A stretch of 64,000 nucleotides of DNA from Adiantum capillus-veneris. Taxonomy: Eukaryota > Streptophyta > Polypodiopsida > Polypodiales > Pteridaceae. A program made the translations under genes and the position numbers. The notes under the pieces are model-generated. The model was not told the origin of the DNA and searched no databases. It worked only from the letters and a program-made list of their open reading frames with translations. Shown one piece after another: positions 22,801 through 33,956 of the stretch. The stretch is from assembly GCA_014529385.2 (NCBI GenBank), contig CM043959.1, positions 46,951,928 to 47,015,927 of the forward strand, in the 5' to 3' direction. How positions within the stretch are numbered: position 1 is the first letter of the stretch; each line of letters starts with the position of its first letter.

Positions 22801-23158
22801 AGCTGAGCTAAATTTTCCCTTGCAACCAATCTTTCCTACTTCAGATAGTATATTCCGAAAGCATTCTTTCCTACTTGAGTATAAAATACAATTAATTTAA
22901 ATGCCGTGGTTTTCGTTGATTTCCAACATGTTGGGAAATGTGTTTTTCATCCTACCTTATCGAATGCAATGTTGCTTTAACAAATGCGATCCAATTGGAG
23001 GACAATTTAATGATTCAAGGAGAAAGAGTGTCTATTGAGCTTAAATTTACTAGCTCGCAAGCATCGGGGCATGGGCCAATGACCATAAAGGAGTATGTTA
23101 TTTTTGCGAGCTTCTAATTTCGAGCTTTTGTAATCAAAACCATTTTTGCGAGCTTTTT
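19858..23158 (-). other. 5' LTR of the Athila-like element (inner edge known, outer edge not found)
   Basis: The LTR starts TGTTAGCGGG on the plus strand directly after the primer site. The terminal inverted pattern predicts an outer end of …CTAACA, but no second LTR copy exists in the window to compare with, so its length is unknown. The stretch contains AT-rich DNA with no coding frames, a 28-bp triplication (22610-22693) and a GGTCCCCACC…GACC-rich part near 21930-22240. Some of the right part may already be flanking DNA. Confidence 0.45.
22610..22693. repeat. Three tandem 28-bp units
   Basis: Three consecutive units starting CCACCGCTTAACCAGCAG, CCACCTCTTAACCAGCAG and CCACCGCTTAACTAGCAG, each 28 bp. 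A degenerate partial fourth unit (GCCCTTAACCAGGAAC) follows. Confidence 0.85.
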
Positions 23159-23480
23159 GACTTTAGTTTTAGAGACTTTCTAACGACACAAAAAATGTTA
23201 ACCCAAAAAAGAGACACTACTATACGCTACACACCAAAAAACATGTATAAGTTTTCCAAAAAATGACTTTAGATTTAGAGCCTTTTCTAACGACACAAAA
23301 AATGCAAAAAACAAGAGACATTACTATAGGGTGCGCACCAAAGACCATGTATAAGCTTGCAACAACTTGACTTCAAAATTTCAGCCTTCTCTAATGATAC
23401 AAAAAATCTTAACAAGAAAAGAGACATTACTCATACGATACACACCCAAGAATGTGTTTTAAGTTTCCAAAATTCCTAAT
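23159..23480. repeat. Three imperfect ~105-bp tandem units
   Basis: Units start near 23159, 23265 and 23369 with GACTT(T/C)A. Each contains TTTCTAACGACACAAAAAAT or a variant, then GAGACA(C/T)TACT, then a CACACCAAA…ATGTATAAG stretch. No coding potential. Confidence 0.75.
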
Positions 23481-24966
23481 TTTGAGCTCGTACAATTGGG
23501 AGATGTGAGCCACAAACCATACATCTATAACTAGAAGAGATTCAAAAAAGTATTAATTCTCCAGCTTATACATAAGAGATGACTCCCTTGATGCATATCT
23601 CTATACGACTTTCTTTAAGGTTTAGGTTCACTACACCACATGGTTTATCTTACGGGTTTTTATTGAGACAAATGCAAGGCTTATGGGAGTTAGTTTTGAT
23701 TGATGAATGACCTCTTTTGGTTGAAGCCCAAGTATGTGCACATACACATAGTACATGTGATTACATGCTAAAAAGGATTCATGTGTGGATTCTCTCTTCT
23801 GAAAATTGAGGCAAGTGCACATAGGTTCGGCCTTATGTGGACATGATAACAACTCTTTGTCAAGAATTGAAAAACTATGTGTTGTTCACTTTCTAGTTTC
23901 TCTTCCAAGAATGTTGCAACCATACATGCAACTGACTCCAATCTGTTTTGTGTATCTTTGGAAATACCATGTCTCCACTTGTGATTCTTGCTACTGAATC
24001 CCCCTCCGTAAGACCAGGAAACATATTGACGATGTTTTGTAGTGGTGTTGCAAAATTTGCAATTTGAAAACCACTGTGCACTAGGCTGTCACCCTCTAGA
24101 GGCCTTTGACAATTTGGTTCCAATATCCACTTGCCGGAACATTGGAACGGCAGGTCATAAGTTGACTTGTCTCTGTACTAATGGCATGTCATGATTGCAG
24201 AACCATATCCACTATGCAATTGTCTTTTCTTTAAAAGTTCTCTCAAACCAAAAACATGGCGCAACCAATCTCACCTGACGGTTCTGTAATTTGTTACCAC
24301 AATTTTTCTTCCCTTCCATACCAAAACATTTCCTCACGCAATTGGTTGGCATCTTCCACATAGCCCACTCTTCACGTGCAACTTTGACCTGTTCAATACA
24401 CCTTGCTGAATCCTCTCCTTGCTTCATTGGAATGATCTCTCCTCCTCCATTTTATACATCCCGTATTGCCAACAAATTAGCTCCATTTGTCAAACATGAA
24501 TCGAGTAAAGTCCAGTGGGTCATGATATCATCTCTCCTCATCTTCCTCTTTACATTCACATATTGCAATTACTTGTAATGCTCATGCTGTATTTAAAATA
24601 AAAGTAAGTACAAACAGGTGACAAGAATCAAAATATGCTATCTAACATGTTTTTATGAGCTCCCTTACCTGGGATCATAAACCAAGAATAATATAGTTGC
24701 ACATCCTTCAATCCGGTAAGTGTGATCAGAGTACACCCATGCACTTCTCAAATCTCATGTCCCTCCTTACCTCATTCAATTGACAAGTTCAACTCCTGAA
24801 GTAGGTTCTTTTGTGGACATTTTGAACACATAACATTTATTATTGGGCCCACCTTGACTAGGAAAACAAATTCCATGAAAGAAAGAAAAAACACACCGTT
24901 TCTGTAGCAATAGTATATTGTCATATCCATCACCCACGACCTGACCCTGTTTTGCTTTCTCATTTG
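23481..24966. other. No recognised gene; left flank of the Tat element
   Basis: This is the pre-existing DNA into which the Tat-lineage element inserted (target ATAC at 24967-24970). Short minus-strand frames at 23893-24123 and 24212-24427 are cysteine- and tryptophan-containing but match no known family. Before the insertion this sequence was continuous with 35090 onward. Confidence 0.5.
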
Positions 24967-24970
24967 ATAC

Positions 24971-25764
24971 TGAGAGGCGGAAGTGAAAAATAGACCCGGT
25001 GGCCTCTACACCAAGACTATGCAGAATGGCCTCATCATGGGGGATACACAATAGGGGCACCACCTAGCAAGATATGCGGCTAGGACGCATACATATACAC
25101 AATGAAGCATGCCATGGAAAACAATTTCAAGATCCACGCCCAAATGTGGAATGGGGTGGTCGAAGAATAGGGTGAGAGGAGTGGTGAATGAGTGAGAATG
25201 GGCTTGCTACTCGTGCATGTTAGTAAGGAAGATAATGAGGTAGGGGAAACTTGCGAGTATGCTCACTTATCATACAAGAGGTGGCGAATCCGCACACCTC
25301 AAGATGGAAGTAGCAAGATTATAGGAATATGAGAGGGAGAGAGAGAGTGTGTGTGTGTGTGTATGGTGGCGAATCCGCACACCTTTACATAAGCAGAAAA
25401 AAAGCAAGGAACAAGCATATACCATACTCACAATGAGATTTATCCAAAACGACACAAAGTATGGCACCAAGATGGAGTGTGTTGATTGCTTGCAAAATAT
25501 GAATACAATAGGTAGCGTATGGCAGGAAAATGAGAAGGGGACAAGATCGTAGGAGGCATAATGGAGAGATGGGAGTTGATGGCGAGGAATATCATGAGTG
25601 TGTCCACCCTTCTTCTTCTGGAAATTGTGCCTTCAACCCTTAATTACAAGTGGTGTGGAGGTGTGGTGCTCATCTTTTGTGCATGGTGATGGTGATGATG
25701 ATGGTGTTGTGATTATGTGATTAGGGTTCATGCTACAACCATGTAGCACAAGAGTGTGTGTGGA

Positions 25765-25842
<78 letters not shown>

Positions 25843-26975
25843 TGTGTTTTAAGTGAGCTCTCATGGCCTCCTTATATAGGGAAGGAGGGGAGGATTTAGC
25901 AATATTTCTATTTGAGGTGAGTGTCCCACTTTGGTGACTAGGAAAATGGGGTGCATGTGACTGTGGCTCCCATCTTGTCTCTTCATTATTTAAAATACCA
26001 GAGTCAATAGAGAGAGAAGATGAGAGAATGTGGGTAGGATGTAGAGGATAGGAGATATTTACAATAGTCTAGCTTTGGCTAGACATAAGCTTATTAGGGA
26101 GAGAAGAGAGAGGTAAGAAATTTACAAGAGAGATTGTCAACGGTGGATAGTTGTTGATGAGGATGGATCCTCCAAAAATGGTGATAGAATCACTCTAGAC
26201 TTGCCAAGACCTCATTAAAAGAGCCTTGTCTCTTGTAATCATTCTTGAAGACTTGTAGAACCCTAGCCATTCTAGAGGGAAGAAAATTGGGGATGGCCTG
26301 TGTCACCATTACACGAGAAAACTGGGGTCCACTACAAAAATCATATCTCCGTGTTCATAACTCCAAAAATTCTGAAAAATATTGAGCTAAAAGTTGAGAT
26401 CACAAGCTACATCTTTTATGTTAAACGCTCCTTCAGATTCGGGGTTCTTCTCTACTTAAAAAATTCAGCCAAATAATGTATTATTTGTGGCTGCAAAGGT
26501 CTTTTGGTGCTCCCCTTTGAGTGGACTTCTCTCTTGCCTTCAAGTGTAAGCTCCTTCATGTGTATGAAAACATGACCTAGAGTTTTGAAAAGATTGGCAA
26601 TCATCTAGATGGAGGTATTATTGAAATTTGAAAGTGGGATTGAGGTTTGAAAATGAAAACTAGTGAATAAAATATTTGGTAGGGTGGATTAATATATATA
26701 TACATGAAAAATATATTAGAAAATACTAAAATATATAATGTAATTTAGAATATATATATTTAATATTTAAGGTCAAAAGAGAGATCAACAAAGAAAGCTT
26801 ACTTATTTATGCTACATCGTGATTGATTTAGCATAAGTCTTGTTTATTTAATAAAGACTAAAACTTTTGTGAAAAAGGGAAGAAAAATCAAAAGTAACTT
26901 ATATAATAGGAAATATTTTGGTAAAAGGGCAAAGATATATGTTGGGGGTTCCCATGCATGGAAAAGCTTGCCTCA
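24971..26975 (-). repeat. 3' LTR of the Tat element
   Basis: 2005 bp, matching 33117-35089. On the plus strand it starts TGAGAGGCGGAAGTG and ends AAGCTTGCCTCA. It contains a long TG run (25768-25839) that is much shorter in the other LTR, and a short GA/TG compound run near 25337-25361. The run-length differences are the main indels between the LTRs. Confidence 0.95.
25768..25839. repeat. (TG)n microsatellite inside the 3' LTR
   Basis: About 36 TG units. The 5' LTR has about 13 units at the same place (33926-33953), showing expansion or contraction since insertion. Confidence 0.95.
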
Positions 26976-26992
26976 TTAGCCCTCCCTCTAAA
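26976..26992 (-). other. Polypurine tract of the Tat element
   Basis: On the minus strand TTTAGAGGGAGGGCTAA lies directly before the 3' LTR start TGAGGC. This is the expected place and composition of the plus-strand DNA primer in LTR retroelements. Confidence 0.75.
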
Positions 26993-27003
26993 GCTAGAGG
27001 TAC

Positions 27004-30000
27004 TCATGCCTCTAGCGTTGTACTTGATTCTTCTTCAATTGAGGTGGAGGAGTTTCCCTCCTCGGGGATTTCCATCATAGGTGCTTGATCAAATCTCAAA
27101 AAGTACTGCTTCAACCTCCATCCATTGACACGTGTTTCGTGGAGCCTACCATCTGCATCCATCAATTGGTAACTGCCATTGGCGTAGCGCTTTCTAATGA
27201 CAAATGGCCCCTCCCATCTGGGTGAAAACTTTTTATCCTTCCTAGTGTCAAACCTATTATCATACCATAGGAACAACATACCTTTCTTGAGACATTTTTC
27301 TCTAAGTCCCTTGTTGAAGTTAAGTCGACGTTGCTCTGACTGTGCTGCATAATAGTTGATAGCATCCTCTCTGTCTAGTTGAAGCCTCTCTAGATCAAGA
27401 ATGTGGTTGTGGAGATGAGCATTAGGACGTTCCACCTGCCCAGCTAGCACCCTGAGACTAGCCAATTGTACTTCAATGGGTAAAATGGCTTCCTTACCAA
27501 ACACCAAGTGATATGGTGTGAACCCAAGGGATGTGCGAAATGAAGTGCGATAAGCCCAAAGTGCAGCCATAAGATGCTTGTCCCAATCACTTTTGTGATT
27601 GTTTACATGTTTAGTGATGATCTTGCAGATCATACCATTTACCTTTTCCACCAAACCATTGCATTGTGGGTAGTAGGGAGTTGAGTGTCATCGTGAGATA
27701 CCTAACTTCTCCATTAGCTCTCCTACAAGGTCTCCTCTAAAACCTGGTCCCCTGCCAGAAATTATTTCAAGAGGAGTGCCAAAACAGCAAAAAATGTTTT
27801 CAAATACGAACTTAGCCACTTCCTTAGTTGTAATCCGGGTGGTGGCAACTGTTTCAGCCCACCTGGTCATGTAGTCCACACCCATGATGATATAAAATTT
27901 ACCTGATTGGCTCCTTGGCAAAGGCCCAATAGCATCAATTTCCCATTTCTCAAATGGTCCATATGAGATTATAGGAGTCTGTGGCTCATATGTGAGCCTC
28001 CTATCCCCTGCCTTTTGACATTCCTTGCATGTTTTACACCAATGATGCACATACCTATGTAGACTAGGACATACAAACCCGGCTTGTAGAATCTTTCTAC
28101 TAGTGATGTCAAGTGCAAAGTGTCCTCCGCAAACACCATCATGGCAACTTAAAATGATTTCAGTGATCTCTCTAGAGAGAGGTACACGCCTAAGAATTTG
28201 ATCCTTACCCTTGCAGTAGAGGTCGTCATTGATAAGGCGGTATTTTGTTGCCTTGCGCACAAGCCATTGCTTTTGGCCCTTAGTAAGATCCTTAGGACAC
28301 TCTCCTGTGTCCAAGAAACTCATGATGTCAGGCATAGCATCGCTACCTTGGAAGAGAGGCAGCTTCAATTTGATAGCACCCATCACTGAAACATCTTGCA
28401 GCTTCTCTCTAGCTAGAGCATCTGCTTCTTGATTTTCTGCTCGAGGGACATGATGTAATTGTACAACTTGAAATTTTCTTAAAAGTTCCTTTACTTTGCG
28501 CAAATGGCCTAGCAAGCTATGATTTTTACAAGCCCAAGCTCCTTGTATTTGTTTTATTAAAAGCATGGCATCACCAAATACATTTAACCGTTGAATGCCC
28601 TGTGTCACACACCACTCTAACCCAAGAGTTAAGGCTGCATATTCTGCCTCATTGTTAGAGTGAGAATCCAAGAGATTCCCAATGGAGAAAACCTTATCCC
28701 CTTGCTCGTTGAAGATGACAATGCCTGCTGCAGCTTTGTCCACTTTCCTCTTGTAGGCTCCATCAAAGAAAAGAGAGTGAGCCTCCTCTACCTTAGGGAC
28801 TTCCTGTACGGGTGTAATATCTTGATCATTTGGCTTTATCTTTAGCTTCTTTTCATAGTGGCGATGAGTGAGAATACCTCCTAGACTGGCCCTTGTGGAG
28901 TTCTCCACTTGCATTGTGTAGTCAAACTCTTGCAGCCTTGTGAGCCATTTGGAAATCCTAGAAGAAACATCCATGTGCTGCATTACATAAGGAAATACTT
29001 CTTCCATTGTTAAAATTATGAATGGTCTAGACAATAAATAAGAGAGAAATTTGGTCGTAGCAAACATTAATGCAAGCACCATGTGCTCCACTGCCGTGTA
29101 TCCCTTTTCTGATGGAGTCATCATTCGGCTAGAGAAGTAGATAGGACGCATGAAAGAAGTTTGAGGATCCTTTTGTGTCAATACAGCCCCAAGTGTGTCA
29201 TTGCCCACACTAGGGTTTACATAAAATGGCTCGTCCCACTTTGGAGGTGCTATGGTGGGAAGTGAAGCTAGAATTTGTTTTACCTCATTGAATTGTTGTT
29301 CATTTTCTTCACTCCAAGTGAAGATCTCTTGATGGGTAACTTGTTGTAAAGGGAGAACCACTTGGGAGAGCAAGTGAATGAACCTACTCAAATACCTCAC
29401 CTTTTGAAGAAAAGAGACCAACTGCTTTGTTGTGGTGGGAGAGGTCAAAGCCAGCAAGACTTGAATCTTGCTTGGGTCAGCTTCAATGCCATTGGCCGAG
29501 ATCACATGGCCAAGAAGAGTAACCTTGCTTTCACCAATGTGGCACTTCTCCACATTGAGTTGGCCCCCCAAAGCTTGTAGCCTAGCTAGACCTTCATAAA
29601 CTTTCTCCAAATGAAGAGAGCAAGAGCTATAGATACAAAAGTCATCAATAAAAACACGGATTGATTTTCCAAAGAATGGTTGAAAAACAAATGTTACATA
29701 TCGCTAAAAAGTGGCTGGAGCATTAGTGAGACCAAAAGGCATAACTCTGTAAGCAAAACATCCCCATGGTGTGATGAAGGTTGTCTTCTTTTGATCTTCT
29801 TCAGCGATGCTAATTTGGAAGTAGCCTGAGTAGCCATCACATACCATGTAGCGCTCATGTCCTGCTACCTCATTGAGAATTTCGTCTTGAAAAGGAAGAG
29901 GAAAATGGTCCCTCTTTGTGGATGCATTAAGAGGCTTGTAATCAACACAAACCCTCCACTTACCATTCCTCTTTGGTGTGACTACCACTGGAGAAACCCA

Positions 30001-30404
30001 CTCTAAGTCTTCAACAGGATACATAAAACCGGCTTCTAGCAATTTCCTCACCTCTTTGAGCAGGCGTCTTGTTGAATTACTCCTAGCCGCCTGAGCTTCT
30101 GCACTACAGGTTTACTTCCCTCCTTGAGCTTAATGTGATGTTGAGCTACTGTGATGCCAGTGATTTTATCATATTCATCAATGAACAATGTGGTAAAATT
30201 ACTTAGCATCAAAATATAATATTCACGCTCCTTCCCACACAACTCACTAGAGAGCATTTGATGTAGCTTACGTGCTTCTACCAGAGGTTGTATACCTGGT
30301 GTCTCCCCTTGGTTTGATGATGAGAAATCAGGTTGCTCCATCTTCTTAGGGTCCTTGAGAATGATCCCCATCACCTCAATGCTACTGTCACTTTCTTCAC
30401 TCAC
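27004..30404 (-). pseudogene. pol: Tat-lineage pol: RT, RNase H, second RNase H, integrase
   Basis: Domains in minus-strand order: RT with VVTPKRNGKWRVCVDY (29985-29940), CDGYSGYFQI (29850-29820), MPFGLTNAPATF (29742-29707) and catalytic VFIDDFCIYS (29665-29635). RNase H follows with YFSSRMMTPSEKGYTAVE (29145-29090). A second RNase H has LFFDGA (28775), NNEAEYAAL (28660) and AENQEADALA (28440). Integrase has a zinc segment with H…C-x2-C (HWCKTCKEC, 28045-28020) and core motifs WEIDAIGPL and CNGLVEK. Breaks: a frameshift near 30060, TAG at 29704-29706 in place of the Gln of ATFQR, and TGA at 27688-27690; the frame is otherwise continuous. The second integrase Asp is Gly (SGRGPGF for the usual SDRGPGF, codon 27754-27756). 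The element could not have supplied its own integrase in this form. Confidence 0.9.
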
Positions 30405-30558
30405 TGTTGACTCCTCCTCTGAAGTGGTCTAGAAAACTCATCCATAGAGGTTTCTAGATCCATGTCGCATTGCCGACCTTTCTTCATGTCGTAAAGTGTT
30501 GGCCTCCCTTTTGCATCCTTCATCTGGATTATGCCGGTGTCCCAGTCCTGCTTAGCTC

Positions 30559-30800
30559 TCATAGCCATAAGCCAAGGCCCCCTAGAATGATAGGATAGCC
30601 CTCCCCTTTGTGTGGCATGACAAAGATGTCCACATCTACCTCGGTGTTGAATGCCTTTATCCTAACTGCATTTATGACACCAACACATTGAACTTTTAAA
30701 TTATTTGCCATTTTGGCTCGGCATGGTGCCGGCCGACTCACCTCTAAACCCAAACGGTGCATCATTTTTTCACTCATGATGCATATTTGTGCGCCACCAT
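30559..30800 (-). pseudogene. Retroviral-type aspartic protease relic
   Basis: The protease would cut the Gag-Pol polyprotein inside the particle. The minus strand reads GGAQICIMSEKMMHRLGL… and ends …YPIILG before a WLMAMRAKQDWDTG-like tail in another frame, which is the retropepsin pattern (D-x-G-A … ILG-x-W-L … DW). Frameshifts near 30795 and near 30590 separate the catalytic Asp and the C-terminal part from the middle. The frame before the first shift reads YIDMVAH. Confidence 0.7.
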
Positions 30801-32249
30801 ATCAATGTAGATATTGGAGATGTGTTGCCCTTTGATGTAAGCATCCATCACTGGTAGTATGTCATCTAAATTCCTCCCAGAGATATCCCCAGCTATCTTT
30901 GGCTTTGGTCGTCTTGTGCTAACCATCTTTGTCCATTGTCTCCTCACCCTAGGTGCTAGGTGGAGTAATTGGGGCCAGGTGATTTTTGGGCCCTGCACAG
31001 AAACATCTTGAACCAAATCATATGGTTTAGAACATTCACCCAAAGAGAAATCTACAATGTCAATTTTACATCGTGACTTGGACGGCTTTTTGCTAGATTC
31101 CCCTTTAGTCTTCATCTTTTCTTCCTTTTGGGAAGATTCACCTTGCCTAGCGCGTTTTACCCCTATGGCATCTACTCCTTTAAACTTGGTCTTACCTTTT
31201 GCTACTCCCTTGATATCCTCCTCCACTTTCTCCTTTCCTTTACCTTCAAGACTGATGACGCTTACTGTTTGATTGCCAACCAGTGGTGGGGGTAAGGGTG
31301 GAATGAGAGGTTGTGGTGGTGGTGGTTGAATGGGTGGTTGTAGGATTTGCATGGGTGGTGCTTGTTGTGGGGATCTTGGTGGTGGTGGTCTTGCTCTCGG
31401 TGGTGAAACCAGCTGGTTTTGCATGGCTCCTCTGTTGAAATTCTGCCTCCTTGGGTGTGGACAGTAGTACATGCCATGACCATCCTCCCCACAATTGTAG
31501 CAGTGGTATTCTTGGTTTTGCCTTCGTTGTCCTCTTCCTTGCTCTTGGTTGCGATTGTGTGCATGCCCTTGTTGTATCAAATGGACTGAGAGATTCTCAA
31601 GTTGATTGGTGATTCGATTGAGCAGGTCTTGTTGATCTTCAATTGGTTCTTGCGGTTGAATCCTTTGGGCGGCTGTTGTAGGTGGTGCTAGAGGTGGTCG
31701 GGTCCTAACGGCTTCCTCTTCATCGATATTCCTGGCTTATAGGCGCAACTTCTTGTCTTTAAGGCGGGCCACTTCAACTGCTAGCTCATACGTAGCAGGA
31801 AACCTTCCCTTCACCTTCTCTTTAAGAGTTGGCCATAACCCAGCCACAAACCGATTCTTCTTTAGGAAATCAGGTGCCCCCTCATCCTCTCTTAGCGATG
31901 CAACCCATCGCCCCCATAAATCTACAAACTTTGACTCATATGATGCGTATTCCAGCATACTGCCCTGATTCAACTCTGTCAACAATTTCCATAGCTTCTT
32001 TGATGTTGTGCCCTCTCCAAAACGCTTGACAAAGGCTGCTCTTAATAAGTCCCACCGTTCCTTGGTTGCTTGTGCCAAGGCATTGTACCATGATCTTGCC
32101 TCCACCTTCATTAGAAGTGGGAAGATGCGCAAGCGCGAAGCATCATCATCTCTTGCAGAGATGACATATGCTATTTCCAAGTTGTCTAGAAAGTCTGCAG
32201 CATCCTCACCCACCTTACCAGTAAATGTTGGAAATGCTACACTTGCCAT
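30774..32249 (-). pseudogene. gag: Tat-lineage gag with zinc knuckle
   Basis: The product is the structural particle protein. The start MASVAFPTFTGKVGEDAADF (32249) leads into a retrotransposon gag domain with ARSWYNAL (near 32095), W-x3-AAF-x2-RFG (32060-32020) and FVAGLWPTLKEKVKG (31850-31805). One canonical CX2CX4HX4C knuckle, CYNCGEDGHGMYYC, lies at 31502-31461, then a Pro-rich stretch (31420-31300) and a Lys-rich linker into protease. A TAA at 31737-31739 interrupts an otherwise continuous frame and would fit a CAA-to-TAA change. An ATG at 32249 lies about 320 nt downstream of the leader frame's stop. Confidence 0.85.
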
Positions 32250-32567
32250 TGTGAGAGTGAGAAAATTAACTCGACTTAGAAATCTTTTAAAAAAAAAAAA
32301 AATAGAGATTCAATACATGGGTGCTCGGTAGATGGAAAACATACTATACAAGGATGAAAATAACTACATCAAAAGACACTTCATGATTAATCATAGTGAG
32401 GATAAAGGGTAGAGAAGAGGTGTTTATCTCTTGCAGTCGTTCTCTACCAAACATGGTTGTAATGATCTGCTGATAAAACATCTTGCGGTCCAAGATTACT
32501 TTGATTGACTGAATTCGTTGTGGTGCATAAGTTTGGTTCCTTGCAAAAGGTTGATGCACTGGGTCCA

Positions 32568-32996
32568 TCACATGATAATTTGGAAAGGATCTCTCCTTCG
32601 TGGTGGAAGGTTATAGTCGGAGGTGTAGAGCTCTTGGTAGTCAAGGTCAAATTTATAGTACCACAGGACAAGGTTGTCTTCTTCTTCTAGCTCTAGGACT
32701 GCCCCTCTAGCAAGCTCTTGGAAAAGCTTGAACTCTCTCTCTTTGTTCACTTTCCTGCAAGATAGAGTGCCATCTAGTGTATACACAGGTGTGATGAGGT
32801 AGATGGTGAGTCTTACCACTTGTATTAATCCAAGTTGGATGGATACATAGCAAGCTGTAAAGTCGTCATCATAGCCTTGATTCACAAGCAACACCCCTTG
32901 AAGGTGGAGGGTCTTGTCTTTCCGCCAAGCAAAACCTGTTTCAAAGACCTTGTCGATGACAATCTCCGCCACTTCACTCGGTAGACGACTCGTCAA
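32568..32996 (-). CDS. 142-residue leader frame upstream of gag, unknown function
   Basis: An uninterrupted frame between primer site and gag: start MTSRLPSEVAEIVIDKVFET, end DPFQIIM. It is acidic in the middle (VLELEEEDNLVLWYY), has no zinc motif, signal peptide or clear membrane segment, and matches no family known to me. Its start is about 100 nt after the primer-binding site, so it would be the first frame on the element RNA. Ogre elements of the same clade are known for an extra frame upstream of gag; whether this one is homologous cannot be judged here. It is notable that it is intact while gag and pol are broken. Confidence 0.5.
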   Translation of the reverse strand: MTSRLPSEVAEIVIDKVFETGFAWRKDKTLHLQGVLLVNQGYDDDFTACYVSIQLGLIQVVRLTIYLITPVYTLDGTLSCRKVNKEREFKLFQELARGAVLELEEEDNLVLWYYKFDLDYQELYTSDYNLPPRRRDPFQIIM

Positions 32997-33096
32997 GAGA
33001 ATTCAAGAAGTGGTCCAATTAGAGAATTCAAGAAGCCACTCGTCCATGAAGAGAAGTAAACATGTCAGCCTTGTAAACTGAAGGTTTCAAGAGCCC

Positions 33097-33114
33097 TCCT
33101 CAGTGGGGGCACCA
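33097..33114 (-). promoter_or_regulatory. Primer-binding site of the Tat element
   Basis: The minus strand reads TGGTGCCCCCACTGAGGA, starting two bases after the 5' LTR end (…CCTCTCA, then TT). TGG at the start matches the CCA tail of a tRNA. The tRNA species is not identified. Confidence 0.75.
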
Positions 33115-33116
33115 AA

Positions 33117-33925
33117 TGAGAGGCGGAAGTGAAAAATAGACCCGGTGTCCTCTACACCAAGACTATGCACAATGGCCTCATCATGGGGGATACACAATAG
33201 GGGCACCACCTAGCAAGATATGCGGCTAGGACGCATACATATACACAATGAAGCATGCCATGGAAAACAATTTCAAGATCCACGCCCAAATGTGGAATGG
33301 GGTGGTCGAAGAATAAGGTGAGAGGAGTGGTGAATGAGTGAGAATGGGCTTGCTACTCGTGCATGTTAGTAAGGAAGATAATGAGGTAGGGGAAACTTGC
33401 GAGTATGCTCACTTATCATACAAGAGGTGGCGAATCCGCACACCTCAAGATGGAAGTAGCAAGATGATAGGAATATGAGAGGGAGAGAGTGTGTGTGTGT
33501 CTGTGTGTGTGTGTGTGTATGGTAGCGAATCCGCACACCTTTACATAAGCAGAAAAAAAGCAAGGAACAAGCATATACCATACTCACAATGAGATTTATC
33601 CCAAACGACACAAAGTATGGCACCAAGATGGAGTGTGTTGATTGCTTGCAAAAGATGAATACAATAGGTAGCGTATGGCAGGAAAATGAGACGGGGACAA
33701 GATCGTAGGGGGCATGATGGAGAGATGGGAGTTGATGGCGAGGAATATCATGAGTGTGTCCACCCTTCTTCTTCTTGAAATTGTGCCTTCAATCTTTAAT
33801 TACAAGTGGTGTGGAGGTGTGGTGCTCATCTTTTGTGCATGGTGATGGTGATGATGATGGTGTTGTGATTATGTGATTAGGGTTCATGCTACAACCATGT
33901 AGCACAAGAGTGTGTGTGGATAGGG

Positions 33926-33956
<31 letters not shown>

